IMG/VR virus record: IMGVR_UViG_3300027857_000001
Location: 1 to 64,000 of that record
DNA from: a virus
DNA: 64,000 nt
Direction: 5' to 3' (one strand)
The position numbers were made by a program, and so were the translations under genes. Positions 49,644 to 57,360 of the stretch are shown piece after piece (position 1 is the first letter of the stretch; every line of letters begins with the position of its first letter). The notes beneath the pieces were generated by a model, which saw only the letters and a list, made by a program, of their open reading frames with translations, did no database searches and had not been told where the DNA came from.

Positions 49644-50554
49644 CAGTGGACTCCTGCTGCCGGGCCGGCCAGGGTCAGCCACGCGCCGAACCCGGCGAGC
49701 AGGAACGTCCCTGCCGCGAACACGGACAGGACACGCTCCACGGCCTTCCCGCGCGGCGCCTGGCCGCCACTGGAGGTCATCAGCCAGCGGACCCGCAGCC
49801 GGAAGCCAGGCGGCCCGATCAGCGGCAGCCGCCGGGCCACCGCACCGGTTACGCCCGTGGATGCGCGGCGGGCAGCCTCCCGCTCGGCCAGGTACCACTG
49901 CACCTCGTCGGCCGGACCCAGCGAGGCATGCCGGGCGCACAGCCACGAGCCGAGGATGCCCAGCAGGATGATCTCCCAGTGCCCGGCCGCGATGAACCCG
50001 TTCGCCTCGTTCGCCAGCACGCCGCTCCCGGGGACCGCCCAGCCGTGCTGCCGCATCCACGTCACCCGCCAGATGATCACGCCGCCCACCGCGACGCCGG
50101 GGACCGCGTACAGCAGGGCGAGCAGCGGGGTCGCGGCCAGCCGGTGCCACGAGTACACCCGGCGCTCCGTCCGCGGCTTCGCGAACAGGAAGAACACCAC
50201 GACGCCCGTGATGATCCCGATGACCAGGTCGCGGGCGGCGTGCCGGTCGAATACCCACCACGCCGGCGCGGACTGCCCGGCGAACCAGTGCTCGTGCAGC
50301 ATGTTCCGGATGTGCACGGGGAGCCGGTCCCAGAGGTCTTTCGGCCCGTAGTCCCACACCCTGTGCCCAGCCGGGTAGTCGAAGCCGACCTGGAGCTGGA
50401 TGACCAGGAAGTACAGGGCATCGACGGCCCAGCGGACGACGTGGCCGATGATCACCACCCAGGCGATGTTCTCGGCGATTCCGGCCGCACCGAGCTTCAG
50501 GCGCGGAGCCATGGCCGTGGCTGCGGTCCGGGTGCCGGCCTGCGCGGCGGTCAT
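49643..50554 (-). CDS. Multi-pass membrane protein
   Basis: 303 aa with about six hydrophobic segments (for example AWVVIIGHVVRWAVDALYFL, LVIGIITGVVVFFLFA, LLALLYAVPGVAVGGVIIW, IILLGILGSWLCA). A charged cytosolic region between the last two (EREAARRASTGVTGAVARRL). Membrane proteins of this make-up occur in conjugative and phage-like actinobacterial elements. The IS200/IS605 element begins just before its start. Confidence 0.65.
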   Translation of the reverse strand: MTAAQAGTRTAATAMAPRLKLGAAGIAENIAWVVIIGHVVRWAVDALYFLVIQLQVGFDYPAGHRVWDYGPKDLWDRLPVHIRNMLHEHWFAGQSAPAWWVFDRHAARDLVIGIITGVVVFFLFAKPRTERRVYSWHRLAATPLLALLYAVPGVAVGGVIIWRVTWMRQHGWAVPGSGVLANEANGFIAAGHWEIILLGILGSWLCARHASLGPADEVQWYLAEREAARRASTGVTGAVARRLPLIGPPGFRLRVRWLMTSSGGQAPRGKAVERVLSVFAAGTFLLAGFGAWLTLAGPAAGVH

Positions 50555-50611
50555 CTGGGACCGCCCGTGAGACCCGTGGCTTCAGCCACGGGGAGGTGAG
50601 GGCGAAGCTGG

Positions 50612-50701
50612 TTAAACGTTCCGCGGGTTCTCGGCATAGCGCTTGATGACCTCCAAGGTTGCGCCGCCCACCGTGGCGACGAAATAGCTGCTTGTTCACA
50701 G
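50612..50701 (-). pseudogene. tnpA: TnpA (Y1 transposase) C-terminal remnant
   Basis: On the minus strand SSYFVATVGGATLEVIKRYA then ENPRNV and stop. SYFV-x-x-x-GG-x-x-x-E-x-I-x-x-Y is the C-terminal helix of IS200/IS605 TnpA. Everything before this, including the catalytic part, is gone. Confidence 0.7.
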
Positions 50702-50769
50702 AGCCGGCAGGCGCCGGCGCAGCGACGGGAACTCCCGCCGCAACTGCGCCGTGCTGTAGCGTGGATGGT

Positions 50770-51948
50770 GTGTTCGAGACGGTGCGCTACACCTACCGCC
50801 TGCGCCCTGGTACGCAGGCGGAACGCGCGCTGCTTGACGAGTGGGGCCGGTGCCGCTGGCTGTGGAACGAGGCCGTCAACCAGCGCAGGACCGGGCGCAA
50901 GCCGACGTTCTGCAAGCTGTCCAAGTTGCTGACCGCGGCACGAGCGGCAAACGAGTGGCTCCGCGAAGGTTCGCAGGTCGCGCAGCAGCAGACGCTGCGG
51001 ACATACATGCTGGCCCTGGACCACTCGTTCAAGGTCAAGGGACGGCGCACGCCGGTGATCAAGCGGCGCAAGGACACCCTGCCGTCGCTTGAGTACACCG
51101 TGCGCGGGTTCTCTGTCCGCGATGGCCGCCTGTGCCTGCCCAAGGGCGTATCGGTACCCGTGGTGTGGTCCCGCGACCTGCCGTCTGCCCCGTCGAGCGT
51201 CCGCGTCTACCAGGATTCGCTGGGCCACTGGTACGCGTCGTTCGTCGTCACCCGCGAGGCTGAGCCTGCGCCGGAAGCCAGCGGGAAGATCGGCATCGAC
51301 TGGGGTATCAAGGTCACGGCCACGGCCACGGACCCGGCTTACGATCTGCCGTACGGTGGGCACAGGAAACGCTGCGCGGCTGAACTGGCGAGGGCGCAGC
51401 GGAAGATGAGCAGGCGCCGCAGGGAACGCGGCCAGCCCCAGTCGAACGGGTACCGCTGTGCCAGGCGGGAAGCAGCGGAGCTCCACAAGAAAGCCGCACG
51501 GCAGAACACCCACGCGGCCCGCGTGTGGGCACGGCGGATAGTGGACCATCACCAGGTAATAGCCGTTGAGGACTTCAGGCCGCTGTTCCTGGCTAAGTCC
51601 ACGATGGCGCGTAAGTCCGCTGATGCCGCGGTAGGTACCGCGAAGCGGGCGCTGATCGAGTATGGCAAGCGGGCGGCCCGGAAGGTGGTGCTGGTTCCGC
51701 CCGCCTACACGACGATGACGTGCGCTGAGTGCGGTACGAGAGCCAAGGAACGCCTCACGCTCGCCGAACGGGTCTTCGTGTGTACGGCCTGCGGATGTAT
51801 CGCGGGCCGTGACGCGAACGCCGCGAGAGTGATTCTCGCCCAGGGTGAACGCATCCTGGCTGGTGCTGACGACGTAAGACAACTCCCTTGCCTCCCTTCA
51901 GGGGTAGCGGGCGGAATGCGGTCTGAGCCAGGAATCCCCCGGCACTAG
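50770..51948 (+). CDS. tnpB: TnpB RNA-guided nuclease, intact
   Basis: 392 aa from GTG 50770, 7 nt after TAGCGT, so possibly leaderless (GTG 50761 is an alternative). FETVRYTYRLRPGTQAERAL is a typical start. RuvC residues D177 (IGIDWGIK), E267 (VIAVEDFRPLF) and D348 (AGRDANAARV); zinc site C318/C321 and C338/C341. Different lineage from the tnpB at 21.8 kb. The right-end RNA would be its guide. Confidence 0.9.
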   Translation: MFETVRYTYRLRPGTQAERALLDEWGRCRWLWNEAVNQRRTGRKPTFCKLSKLLTAARAANEWLREGSQVAQQQTLRTYMLALDHSFKVKGRRTPVIKRRKDTLPSLEYTVRGFSVRDGRLCLPKGVSVPVVWSRDLPSAPSSVRVYQDSLGHWYASFVVTREAEPAPEASGKIGIDWGIKVTATATDPAYDLPYGGHRKRCAAELARAQRKMSRRRRERGQPQSNGYRCARREAAELHKKAARQNTHAARVWARRIVDHHQVIAVEDFRPLFLAKSTMARKSADAAVGTAKRALIEYGKRAARKVVLVPPAYTTMTCAECGTRAKERLTLAERVFVCTACGCIAGRDANAARVILAQGERILAGADDVRQLPCLPSGVAGGMRSEPGIPRH

Positions 51949-51961
51949 CCGTGGGGAAGCG

Positions 51962-52342
51962 TTAACGCGCGTGCTCCGCGCACCCGGCGGCGTCCTGGGC
52001 CAGCTTCGCCTCGCCGGCCTTGCGGACAGCCTTCCCGGCGGCCAGGTTGACGTCGTGCTCTGCTGCCGTCATGACGCACGTCTCGGCTGCCTGCCGGTGC
52101 GCTGGCGGGATCCTCATGCATGCGGCGAACGCGGCCCGGCCGGACCTGGTCAGCAGCGCCGCCTGGTCAGACGGCATGCACGGCTTGATGAGGGCCTCGG
52201 CGGTCTTCTCGTCCGCCTTCACGGCGGTAGACGTAGCGGCGGCCGATGCACGTGCAGCGGCGCTGTGGGTGCCGTGGCCGCACGCTGCGAGCAGCAGCAT
52301 TCCGGCTGCCAGCATGGCCGCTGCGATGGGTCTGGGGGTCAT
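51962..52342 (-). CDS. Small lipoprotein
   Basis: 126 aa. Lipobox LLLAACGHG with Cys 21 after a short hydrophobic signal (AAAMLAAGMLLLAAC). Mature part helical with Cys pairs (KPCMPSDQ, ACMRIP, ETCVMT, AGCAEHAR). Cell-surface role unknown. The IS lies directly downstream of it. Confidence 0.75.
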   Translation of the reverse strand: MTPRPIAAAMLAAGMLLLAACGHGTHSAAARASAAATSTAVKADEKTAEALIKPCMPSDQAALLTRSGRAAFAACMRIPPAHRQAAETCVMTAAEHDVNLAAGKAVRKAGEAKLAQDAAGCAEHAR

Positions 52343-52370
52343 CTCGGGGGTTCCTCTCGGGGGTTGTTGG

Positions 52371-52679
52371 TTACGCGGCGGCCGGGGTCATCCCGAGCGC
52401 CTCGGCGAGCACTGCGACCAGCGCTGCGACTTCGCAGGCGTAGCGGGCCTGCCACGCCGCCTCGCATTCGAGCCGCCACTCCGCGACCGCCGCCTGCCAT
52501 TCGGGTGCCTTGCGTGCCCGTTCCAGCCGTTCCCGCCGTGCCGGGACCACCAGCTCGGTCAGGCCGGCCAGGACCGCAGGGCGGGTGATGAGCCGCTCAG
52601 CGGCGGCCAGGTCGCGGCGGCTTAGGCAGTCCCGGAGCGCTGCGACGGCGGCGAGGGGATCGGCGGTGCGGGTGTTCAC
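52371..52679 (-). CDS. 102-aa helical protein, function unknown
   Basis: AAVAALRDCLSRRDLAAAERL then RRERLERARKAPEWQAAVAE and LECEAAWQARYACEVAALVA. Three helices; no motif. Confidence 0.5.
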   Translation of the reverse strand: MNTRTADPLAAVAALRDCLSRRDLAAAERLITRPAVLAGLTELVVPARRERLERARKAPEWQAAVAEWRLECEAAWQARYACEVAALVAVLAEALGMTPAAA

Positions 52680-52879
52680 GCTGCACCGCTCTGGCCCTCG
52701 GCGGCCAGCCGCGCGGCACGGCGGGCCCTCCAGTCCCGTGTGTATTCCGCGCGGGCCTTACGGCACTCCTCGCACGGCTCCGTCCCGTACGTGATGTGCT
52801 GCTGGTAGCCGCTGCTCGTCCCGTGCTCCGCCTTCCGGCGGCCCACTCCGCTGAACGGTCCCGGCTTCGCGCGGCTCAC
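52676..52879 (-). CDS. Small basic phage protein (GTxSGYxxH type)
   Basis: 67 aa. HGTSSGYQQHITYGTEPCEECRKA is a familiar small actinophage pattern (G-T-x-x-G-Y, then a CxxC). The end (YTRDWRARRAARLAAEG) is a basic helix. Probably nucleic-acid binding. Confidence 0.65.
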   Translation of the reverse strand: MSRAKPGPFSGVGRRKAEHGTSSGYQQHITYGTEPCEECRKARAEYTRDWRARRAARLAAEGQSGAA

Positions 52880-54426
52880 GCGGCACCGCCGAACAGGTCA
52901 GGCTGGATCGGCTTCGACAGCCGGACCTTCGCCAGCTCGGCGTTGGCCGGGTCCTGCTCGATCAGGACGCAGCGGAACCCCTCGATGACGCACGCCTCGG
53001 CCGTGGTCCCGGTACCCGCGAACAGGTCAAGCACGGTGCCCCCCCCCGGCGTTACGAGCCGGACCAGCCAGCGCATCAGGTCCAGCGGCTTGACGGTGGG
53101 GTGGGCGGTGCCGTCCGGCAGCCGGGGGCGCTCGGACGCCGGGGCCTTGGCCTGGTAACGGAACACCGGGAAGAAGCGGGACGCCCCGCCGGTGTCGCCG
53201 TAGCCGACCATCTGCGATCCGGCTGGCCGCGATTCCGTGCCGTAGGCCGCGCTGGTGTTTCCTTCAGCGTCGGAGCCGCTGAGCCTGCGGACAGCAGGGA
53301 TTCCGGAGGTTAGAACGCCGCTCTGCCGGTCCAGCTCGGCTACCGGGCAATCGCCGACGCACGACCAGGCCTCGACGGTCTCCGCCCCGGATCTCCGCTC
53401 GGCGAGTCCCGCCTGGCCGCTCCAGCCGCCCATGTAGCCGCTCTCGCCGCGCTCCGCAGGGTGGTGACCGTCCGTCCGTACCGTCCGCATGCCCAAGGGT
53501 CGGCACGCTGCCGAGTGGGTCAGCAGGATGTTCGCCGGCCAACGGCCCGCCGGCACGGCACCCGTCCGTGAACGCTGGACGCCCTTGCCGTTGTTCTCGT
53601 ACGTCGCCCCGAACTTCGGCGCGGTGCGCCTGCTGTCGTCATAGTCGGCGGGGTTCAGGTCAGCGGCCGTGCCGACGCGGCACCCGTCGACGTTGATCGC
53701 ACCCGTCCCGTGTTCCACAACGCTGGCGGCCACGGTCCCTGTCAGTGGCTTTCGGGCGACGAGGACTGGCTCATGAGCGGGCTTGAGGCCGGTGCCCCAC
53801 CCCGCCCAGCGGGCAGCGCCGTCGGTCGCGGGGGCGCTGATCGACGGCCCTTCGCTGTGCTCGGGCTCATCACCATACGTTGCGCCAGTCCACGTGCCAT
53901 TCGGCTTACGCGATGCGAATGGCGACACCCCGATCACTTCGCGCTCGGCCCCGGCCGCCCGGTCGATCGCCTTGGACACATCCAGCGACTTCGGGAAGCC
54001 GGCACCGTAGATCCAGTGCAGGGAGTCCCTGACCTCGAAGCCTGCATCCTCGATGCCGCATGCGAGCCGGTGGTAGGTCCGGGTCCCGCCGAACGCGAGC
54101 AGGTGACCGCCGGGCCTGAGAACCCGCAGGCACTCGACGGCCCAGGTCCGGCACCAGGACTGGTACGGCTGCCCGGCGATGTAGGCCTCTGGCGTTGCCG
54201 TGACCGACTTGCCGTCAGCGGGGTTGGTCCGGCCGTCGGCCCGCGTCCGGATCCGGGCGGCGGACGGCTTGAACGTGTCCCACTCGCGGCCCATGAATTC
54301 GAGCCCGTACGGCGGATCCGTGACGATCGCGTCGACGCTGCAATCGAGGAGCGACGGCAGGACCGCGAGGCAGTCGCCGAGGTGCAGGACCACGTCGCCC
54401 TCGTCGCTCGACCAGTACGGCTTCAC
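52876..54426 (-). CDS. DNA methyltransferase, N4/N6 (beta-class order)
   Basis: 516 aa. The catalytic VDAIVTDPPYGLEFMG lies near residue 35, well before motif I (TVLDLFAGTGTTAEAC near residue 465) and VLIEQDP after it: the beta permutation of type II enzymes. A target-recognition part lies between. MKPYWSSDEGDVVLHLGDCL at the start. No nuclease partner is apparent. Together with Dam at 43.5 kb this suggests heavy genome modification. Confidence 0.87.
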   Translation of the reverse strand: MKPYWSSDEGDVVLHLGDCLAVLPSLLDCSVDAIVTDPPYGLEFMGREWDTFKPSAARIRTRADGRTNPADGKSVTATPEAYIAGQPYQSWCRTWAVECLRVLRPGGHLLAFGGTRTYHRLACGIEDAGFEVRDSLHWIYGAGFPKSLDVSKAIDRAAGAEREVIGVSPFASRKPNGTWTGATYGDEPEHSEGPSISAPATDGAARWAGWGTGLKPAHEPVLVARKPLTGTVAASVVEHGTGAINVDGCRVGTAADLNPADYDDSRRTAPKFGATYENNGKGVQRSRTGAVPAGRWPANILLTHSAACRPLGMRTVRTDGHHPAERGESGYMGGWSGQAGLAERRSGAETVEAWSCVGDCPVAELDRQSGVLTSGIPAVRRLSGSDAEGNTSAAYGTESRPAGSQMVGYGDTGGASRFFPVFRYQAKAPASERPRLPDGTAHPTVKPLDLMRWLVRLVTPGGGTVLDLFAGTGTTAEACVIEGFRCVLIEQDPANAELAKVRLSKPIQPDLFGGAA

Positions 54427-55127
54427 GGGGCACCTCCGTGCTCGCTGCGGTGCTCAGGCAGCGGGGGCATCGCGGCGAGCTTCTCCCGCAGGGCGGCGAC
54501 CTCCGGGACCCTGCTCGGGTCAGTGCCCGTGCCGTGCTGCCGCCAGTCAGCAGCGGGCCGGGCCTCGGTCGGCCGCCATCCCTGCCCTTCCAGCACGGTC
54601 AGGCACTCAGCGGCGACCGCACGTGGGTACGAGTCGTTCTCCTGGCCCTCGCGTATGAGCCGCTCCAGCGTGTCGATGGCCCGTTCGCGGGTGTCCGTCA
54701 TGACGCCTCCAGGTCTTGCCGGGTGAGGCCGAGCGCCTCGCGGGCCTTCGCTGCGCCTCGCGGGCCTTCGCTGCGCCTCGCGGGCCTTCGCTGCGCCTCG
54801 TGCCGCAGTGTCCGGGCCCGGACCGGACTGGCCGGCCTGGTACGGGCCCGGACCGCGCGGGTGCCTGTGACCGCACGCTGAGTGCAGCGGCAGCCGCTTG
54901 CCGATCGACCCGTCCGGCCGTCGCTTCGGGGCACGGTTGTCGGTGATCGCCAGCCACTTCTGCGTGATCACGGCCGCGTCGGAGACGACGTACTGGGTGC
55001 ACGGGCCGCCGAGAGCAGCGAAGACGGCCAGGTCGTCAGCGCCGGCGGCGGAGCTGAACTTGTGGGCGTCCTCGGGCTGACCGCACCGGCCGCAGGCGGT
55101 GATGGCGAGACGCTTGGCGGGGTCCAT
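54423..55127 (-). CDS. Two early proteins joined in frame by a 20-bp tandem repeat
   Basis: 234 aa as read from ATG 55127 (TGATG with the nuclease gene). N-terminal part KRLAITACGRCGQPEDAHKF and QYVVSDAAVITQKWLAITDN; Cys near residue 12 suggest zinc. C-terminal part from ATG 54700: TDTRERAIDTLERLIREGQE. In between, three copies of a 20-bp unit (54734-54793) move the frame, so the first protein runs into the second. With one unit the first would end EALGLTRQDLEAS and stop at an ATGA overlap. Confidence 0.7.
   Translation of the reverse strand: MDPAKRLAITACGRCGQPEDAHKFSSAAGADDLAVFAALGGPCTQYVVSDAAVITQKWLAITDNRAPKRRPDGSIGKRLPLHSACGHRHPRGPGPYQAGQSGPGPDTAARGAAKAREAQRRPARRSEGPRGARPHPARPGGVMTDTRERAIDTLERLIREGQENDSYPRAVAAECLTVLEGQGWRPTEARPAADWRQHGTGTDPSRVPEVAALREKLAAMPPLPEHRSEHGGAP
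54734..54800. repeat. 20-bp tandem repeat, 3.35 copies, inside a coding region
   Basis: CGCCTCGCGGGCCTTCGCTG at 54734-54753, 54754-54773 and 54774-54793, then CGCCTCG. Twenty is not a multiple of three, so a change in copy number alters the reading frame. Confidence 0.95.
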
Positions 55128-55624
55128 CAGTAAGCCCCCTTGCGCCATTCCTCGGCCTCGGCGGGCAGGCAGCCAGGCCAGATCAAGGCGTCTGCGAGGC
55201 TAGGCGCCCGGAGTTCCCAGCCGTGGTCTGAGTATTTGCTGATGGTGCCCACGATCGTCGCCATGGGCTCGGCGTTCCCGTACTCCCAGAAGTCCAGCAC
55301 CAGGATCGCGCGCTGGTTGCTCCACCACGCCTGCGTCATGCGCCAGAGGATGTCTTCGACTGGCTTGAGGTCATCGGATTCCAGTGAATCCGCGAGGATC
55401 CTGGCCGGCTTCACCTCGACATACTCGACGTACGCGCCGCCGGTCTCGGGGAAGTTCCGCCTGAAGTCCGGCAGCCACTGTCCGCGCGGACCGGCGAAGC
55501 ACTCCGGCTCGTAATCCCAGTCGCCAGCACCCGTCCGGTCGAGGTATGCCGCGTAGTCAGCTTCGAGCCGGGACCGCATCTGGATGCCCTTGTAGAGCGT
55601 TGGCCGGGCCTTGATCACGGTCAT
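55127..55624 (-). CDS. PD-(D/E)XK nuclease-like protein
   Basis: 165 aa from ATG 55624. YKGIQMRSRLEADYAAYLD, WLPDFRRNF (PD) and GGAYVEYVEVKPA (ExK, V-x-V-K) form a restriction-endonuclease-like core, as in TnsA-like or phage resolvase-type proteins. C-terminal half AILVLDFWEYGNAEP. Role in phage DNA processing is inferred. Confidence 0.7.
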   Translation of the reverse strand: MTVIKARPTLYKGIQMRSRLEADYAAYLDRTGAGDWDYEPECFAGPRGQWLPDFRRNFPETGGAYVEYVEVKPARILADSLESDDLKPVEDILWRMTQAWWSNQRAILVLDFWEYGNAEPMATIVGTISKYSDHGWELRAPSLADALIWPGCLPAEAEEWRKGAY

Positions 55625-55830
55625 CGAGCAGCCTCGCGGTTGACGTTGAAGCCGGATTTCGCTCGCGTGCGCGTAACGAAGGTGCAAGATATTCCGCCGC
55701 CGTCACGATCCATCTTCGTAAGTCCGTACGTCCGTTCGTTCGTGCGAACGTGACGCGCACCGTGACAAGCTCCGTGACGTTGCGATGCCCTGTCACGATC
55801 CGCGTCACGATGCTTCGTCACGATGCTCGG
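55625..55830. promoter_or_regulatory. Iteron-like GTCACGAT repeats
   Basis: GTCACGAT at 55702-55709, 55792-55799, 55804-55811 and 55817-55824 with 12-13 nt spacing in the last three, plus several inverted GTGAC copies between 55748 and 55780. Part of it overlaps the end of the next gene. An origin or protein-binding region is possible; 55625-55804 holds no clear gene. Confidence 0.4.
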
Positions 55831-56227
55831 CAGCCTTCTTTCCGGCGCGGTACTTCGCTGCCCGCTCGGCATCGGACATGGCCTCGTGGCCTTCCCAGCG
55901 TGCCGCAGCACCGGCCATCGCCCGTTTGCGGCGCATCTTGGTTTCCTCGGTCGTCGGCTGGAACTCGTCCCAGCCGTTGATGAGCCACCCGCCCGGCTGC
56001 GGTACCCAGAACCCGTACTGGACGAGCAACTCGGCGTCTCTGGCACGGCCATGGAGGAAAGGGAGCGACTCGCGGGAGAGGAAGCCGTCCGCGCCCTGAG
56101 CGCCGGAGCAGGCCAGGCCGCAGAGATAGACGAATGCCGCGCGGTGCCCGTCCTTCTCGGTGAGCATGGCGAGCAGCTTCTGGTTCTGCGGGAACCCCGT
56201 GTCAAGCCGCACCCACGGCAGTGGCAT
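55805..56227 (-). CDS. Phage replication-type protein (DnaD-like N-terminal pattern)
   Basis: 140 aa. LPWVRLDTGFPQNQKLLAML then HRAAFVYLCGLACSGAQGAD, DGFLSRESL and WLINGWDEFQPT form the winged-helix-like part seen in actinophage replication initiators. The basic end (RRKRAMAGAAARW) suits DNA binding. First gene of a leftward unit; divergent from 56,413. Confidence 0.6.
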   Translation of the reverse strand: MPLPWVRLDTGFPQNQKLLAMLTEKDGHRAAFVYLCGLACSGAQGADGFLSRESLPFLHGRARDAELLVQYGFWVPQPGGWLINGWDEFQPTTEETKMRRKRAMAGAAARWEGHEAMSDAERAAKYRAGKKAAEHRDEAS

Positions 56228-56286
56228 TCACGTACTCCGTTCACGTCTGCGATCTCACATCCTCAGGGGGCCGTGCAGTTGATGTG

Positions 56287-56397
56287 GCGACTCTAGTCGC
56301 AATCCTGATAGCGATGCAAGTCGCAATTCAGGTCGCCACGTGAGTCGCGACGTGCTAACGTATGTCGGTCGCTACCTTGCATTGCAACTGGCAATGC
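56287..56397. promoter_or_regulatory. Operator cluster between divergent genes
   Basis: GCGACTCTAGTCGC (56287-56300) is a near-perfect dyad. AGTCGCAAT recurs at 56295-56303 and 56319-56327. GAGTCGCGACG lies at 56343-56353. A second dyad GCATTGC/GCAATGC (56379-56385 with 56391-56397) lies just before the rightward start. At least two binding motifs, so probably two regulators. Confidence 0.6.
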
Positions 56398-56412
56398 GTT
56401 GACAATGAGGGC

Positions 56413-56775
56413 GTGGATGAGACGGTGAGACAGGAGCTGGCCGAGCTGGAAGCCATCGCGCAGCGCATCGTGCGCCGCAACGCCGCGAACAGGCAGGACG
56501 AGGAGGAGATCCGCAAGCGGCTTCCCGGTTTGCGCAAGGCAGGCGTCGGCCCGGCAGCTCTTGAGCGCACCATCCACCACGTCTTCGTCGCCGGGACGAT
56601 CAGCCGCTGGACCGTCGACGCTGCGGGTACGGGCAGGAAGAAGGGCGCTCAGGCGCAGGACCCCGCCGTGGCTCTCGCGGAGCAGCAGGTCCGGGAGACC
56701 ATCGAAGGCATGCGCGGGGAACTTGATGACCGCCTGACCGCTCCCCCGAAGTTCACTCAGCCGCCCGGGTCCTGA
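56413..56775 (+). CDS. Rightward helical regulator-type protein
   Basis: 120 aa from GTG 56413 (ATG 56362 is an alternative but overlaps the operator cluster). ETVRQELAELEAIAQRIVRR then EEEIRKRLPGLRKAGVGPAA and ERTIHHVFVAGTISRW, a likely HTH, then a disordered end (PPKFTQPPGS). The only rightward gene in this part, so a regulator of the leftward operons is likely. Confidence 0.6.
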   Translation: MDETVRQELAELEAIAQRIVRRNAANRQDEEEIRKRLPGLRKAGVGPAALERTIHHVFVAGTISRWTVDAAGTGRKKGAQAQDPAVALAEQQVRETIEGMRGELDDRLTAPPKFTQPPGS

Positions 56776-56849
56776 CCACCCCCGGACACGCCGGAGCCGC
56801 CCGGTGACGGAACATCCCCGGATACCCGCTGACCGATCACGCGCAGAAC

Positions 56850-57143
56850 TCAACCCGCATCACCCGATCGTCCTTGAAGCTCGTCGATCCGGGCCAGCAT
56901 CTGGGCGATCTCCCCGGACTCAGCCTCGGCTGCGTCGAGTGCCCTCAGCCGCTCCCCGGTGTGCACCCTCAGGCACGACGACGCGGACCGGCCAGCGCAT
57001 TTCCCGCAGATCCCGTCATTCGCCGCCTCGGCACGCAGGCCGAACCTGGCATGGCACCAGCAGAGGCCGTCGCCGGGTGAGGTCTTGATGCCCTTCACGC
57101 TGCGCCTGCCGGCGCAGCTAGCTTCGGCCGGCTCACCCGGCAT
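56850..57143 (-). CDS. 97-aa Cys-rich protein, function unknown
   Basis: LCWCHARFGLRAEAANDGIC then GKCAGRSASSCLRVH give five Cys and two His in zinc-finger order; C-terminal helix EIAQMLARIDELQ. ATG 57143 overlaps the upstream stop by 11 nt. Confidence 0.55.
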   Translation of the reverse strand: MPGEPAEASCAGRRSVKGIKTSPGDGLCWCHARFGLRAEAANDGICGKCAGRSASSCLRVHTGERLRALDAAEAESGEIAQMLARIDELQGRSGDAG

Positions 57144-57360
57144 CACCTGCCGCCTCGCAGCACCAGCACCCGGCCGGGCCGGTCCACTCAACCTGCTCGT
57201 GCCCGTCTGCGCATGACCGGGGTCCGGCAACGGCACGGACGGGCGAGCCGGTCCACCTCACCGCGCCGGGGACGGGGCGCCATTTCCCGGTGAGGACCGG
57301 AGCGGGAAGCCGGGGCGGGGGAGGCGGGGAAGGGCGCAGCAGGCGGCCGAGGATGCTCAC
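57133..57360 (-). CDS. 75-aa Pro-rich protein with C-terminal Cys cluster
   Basis: GTG 57360 in a GTGA overlap. RLLRPSPPPPPRLPAPVLTG is a Pro-rich arm; SCADGHEQVEWTGPAGCWCC is the possible metal site. Confidence 0.5.
   Translation of the reverse strand: MSILGRLLRPSPPPPPRLPAPVLTGKWRPVPGAVRWTGSPVRAVAGPRSCADGHEQVEWTGPAGCWCCEAAGDAG

Larger units (their letters stand above)
50558..51965. mobile_element. IS200/IS605-type element: tnpA remnant (-) and tnpB (+)
   Basis: The left end has a hairpin CCCGTGG-CTTCAG-CCACGGG (50571-50592). The right end has CCCCCGGCACTAGCCGTGGGG (near 51929-51949), the usual right-end form. Divergent tnpA and tnpB are typical of IS605-type elements; here tnpA keeps only its C-terminus. 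It separates two early genes of the leftward operon. Exact borders not determined. Confidence 0.7.

Noticed and set aside
50793-51882. Long minus-strand frame across tnpB
   Set aside because: Antisense of a strongly conserved TnpB; no recognisable protein.
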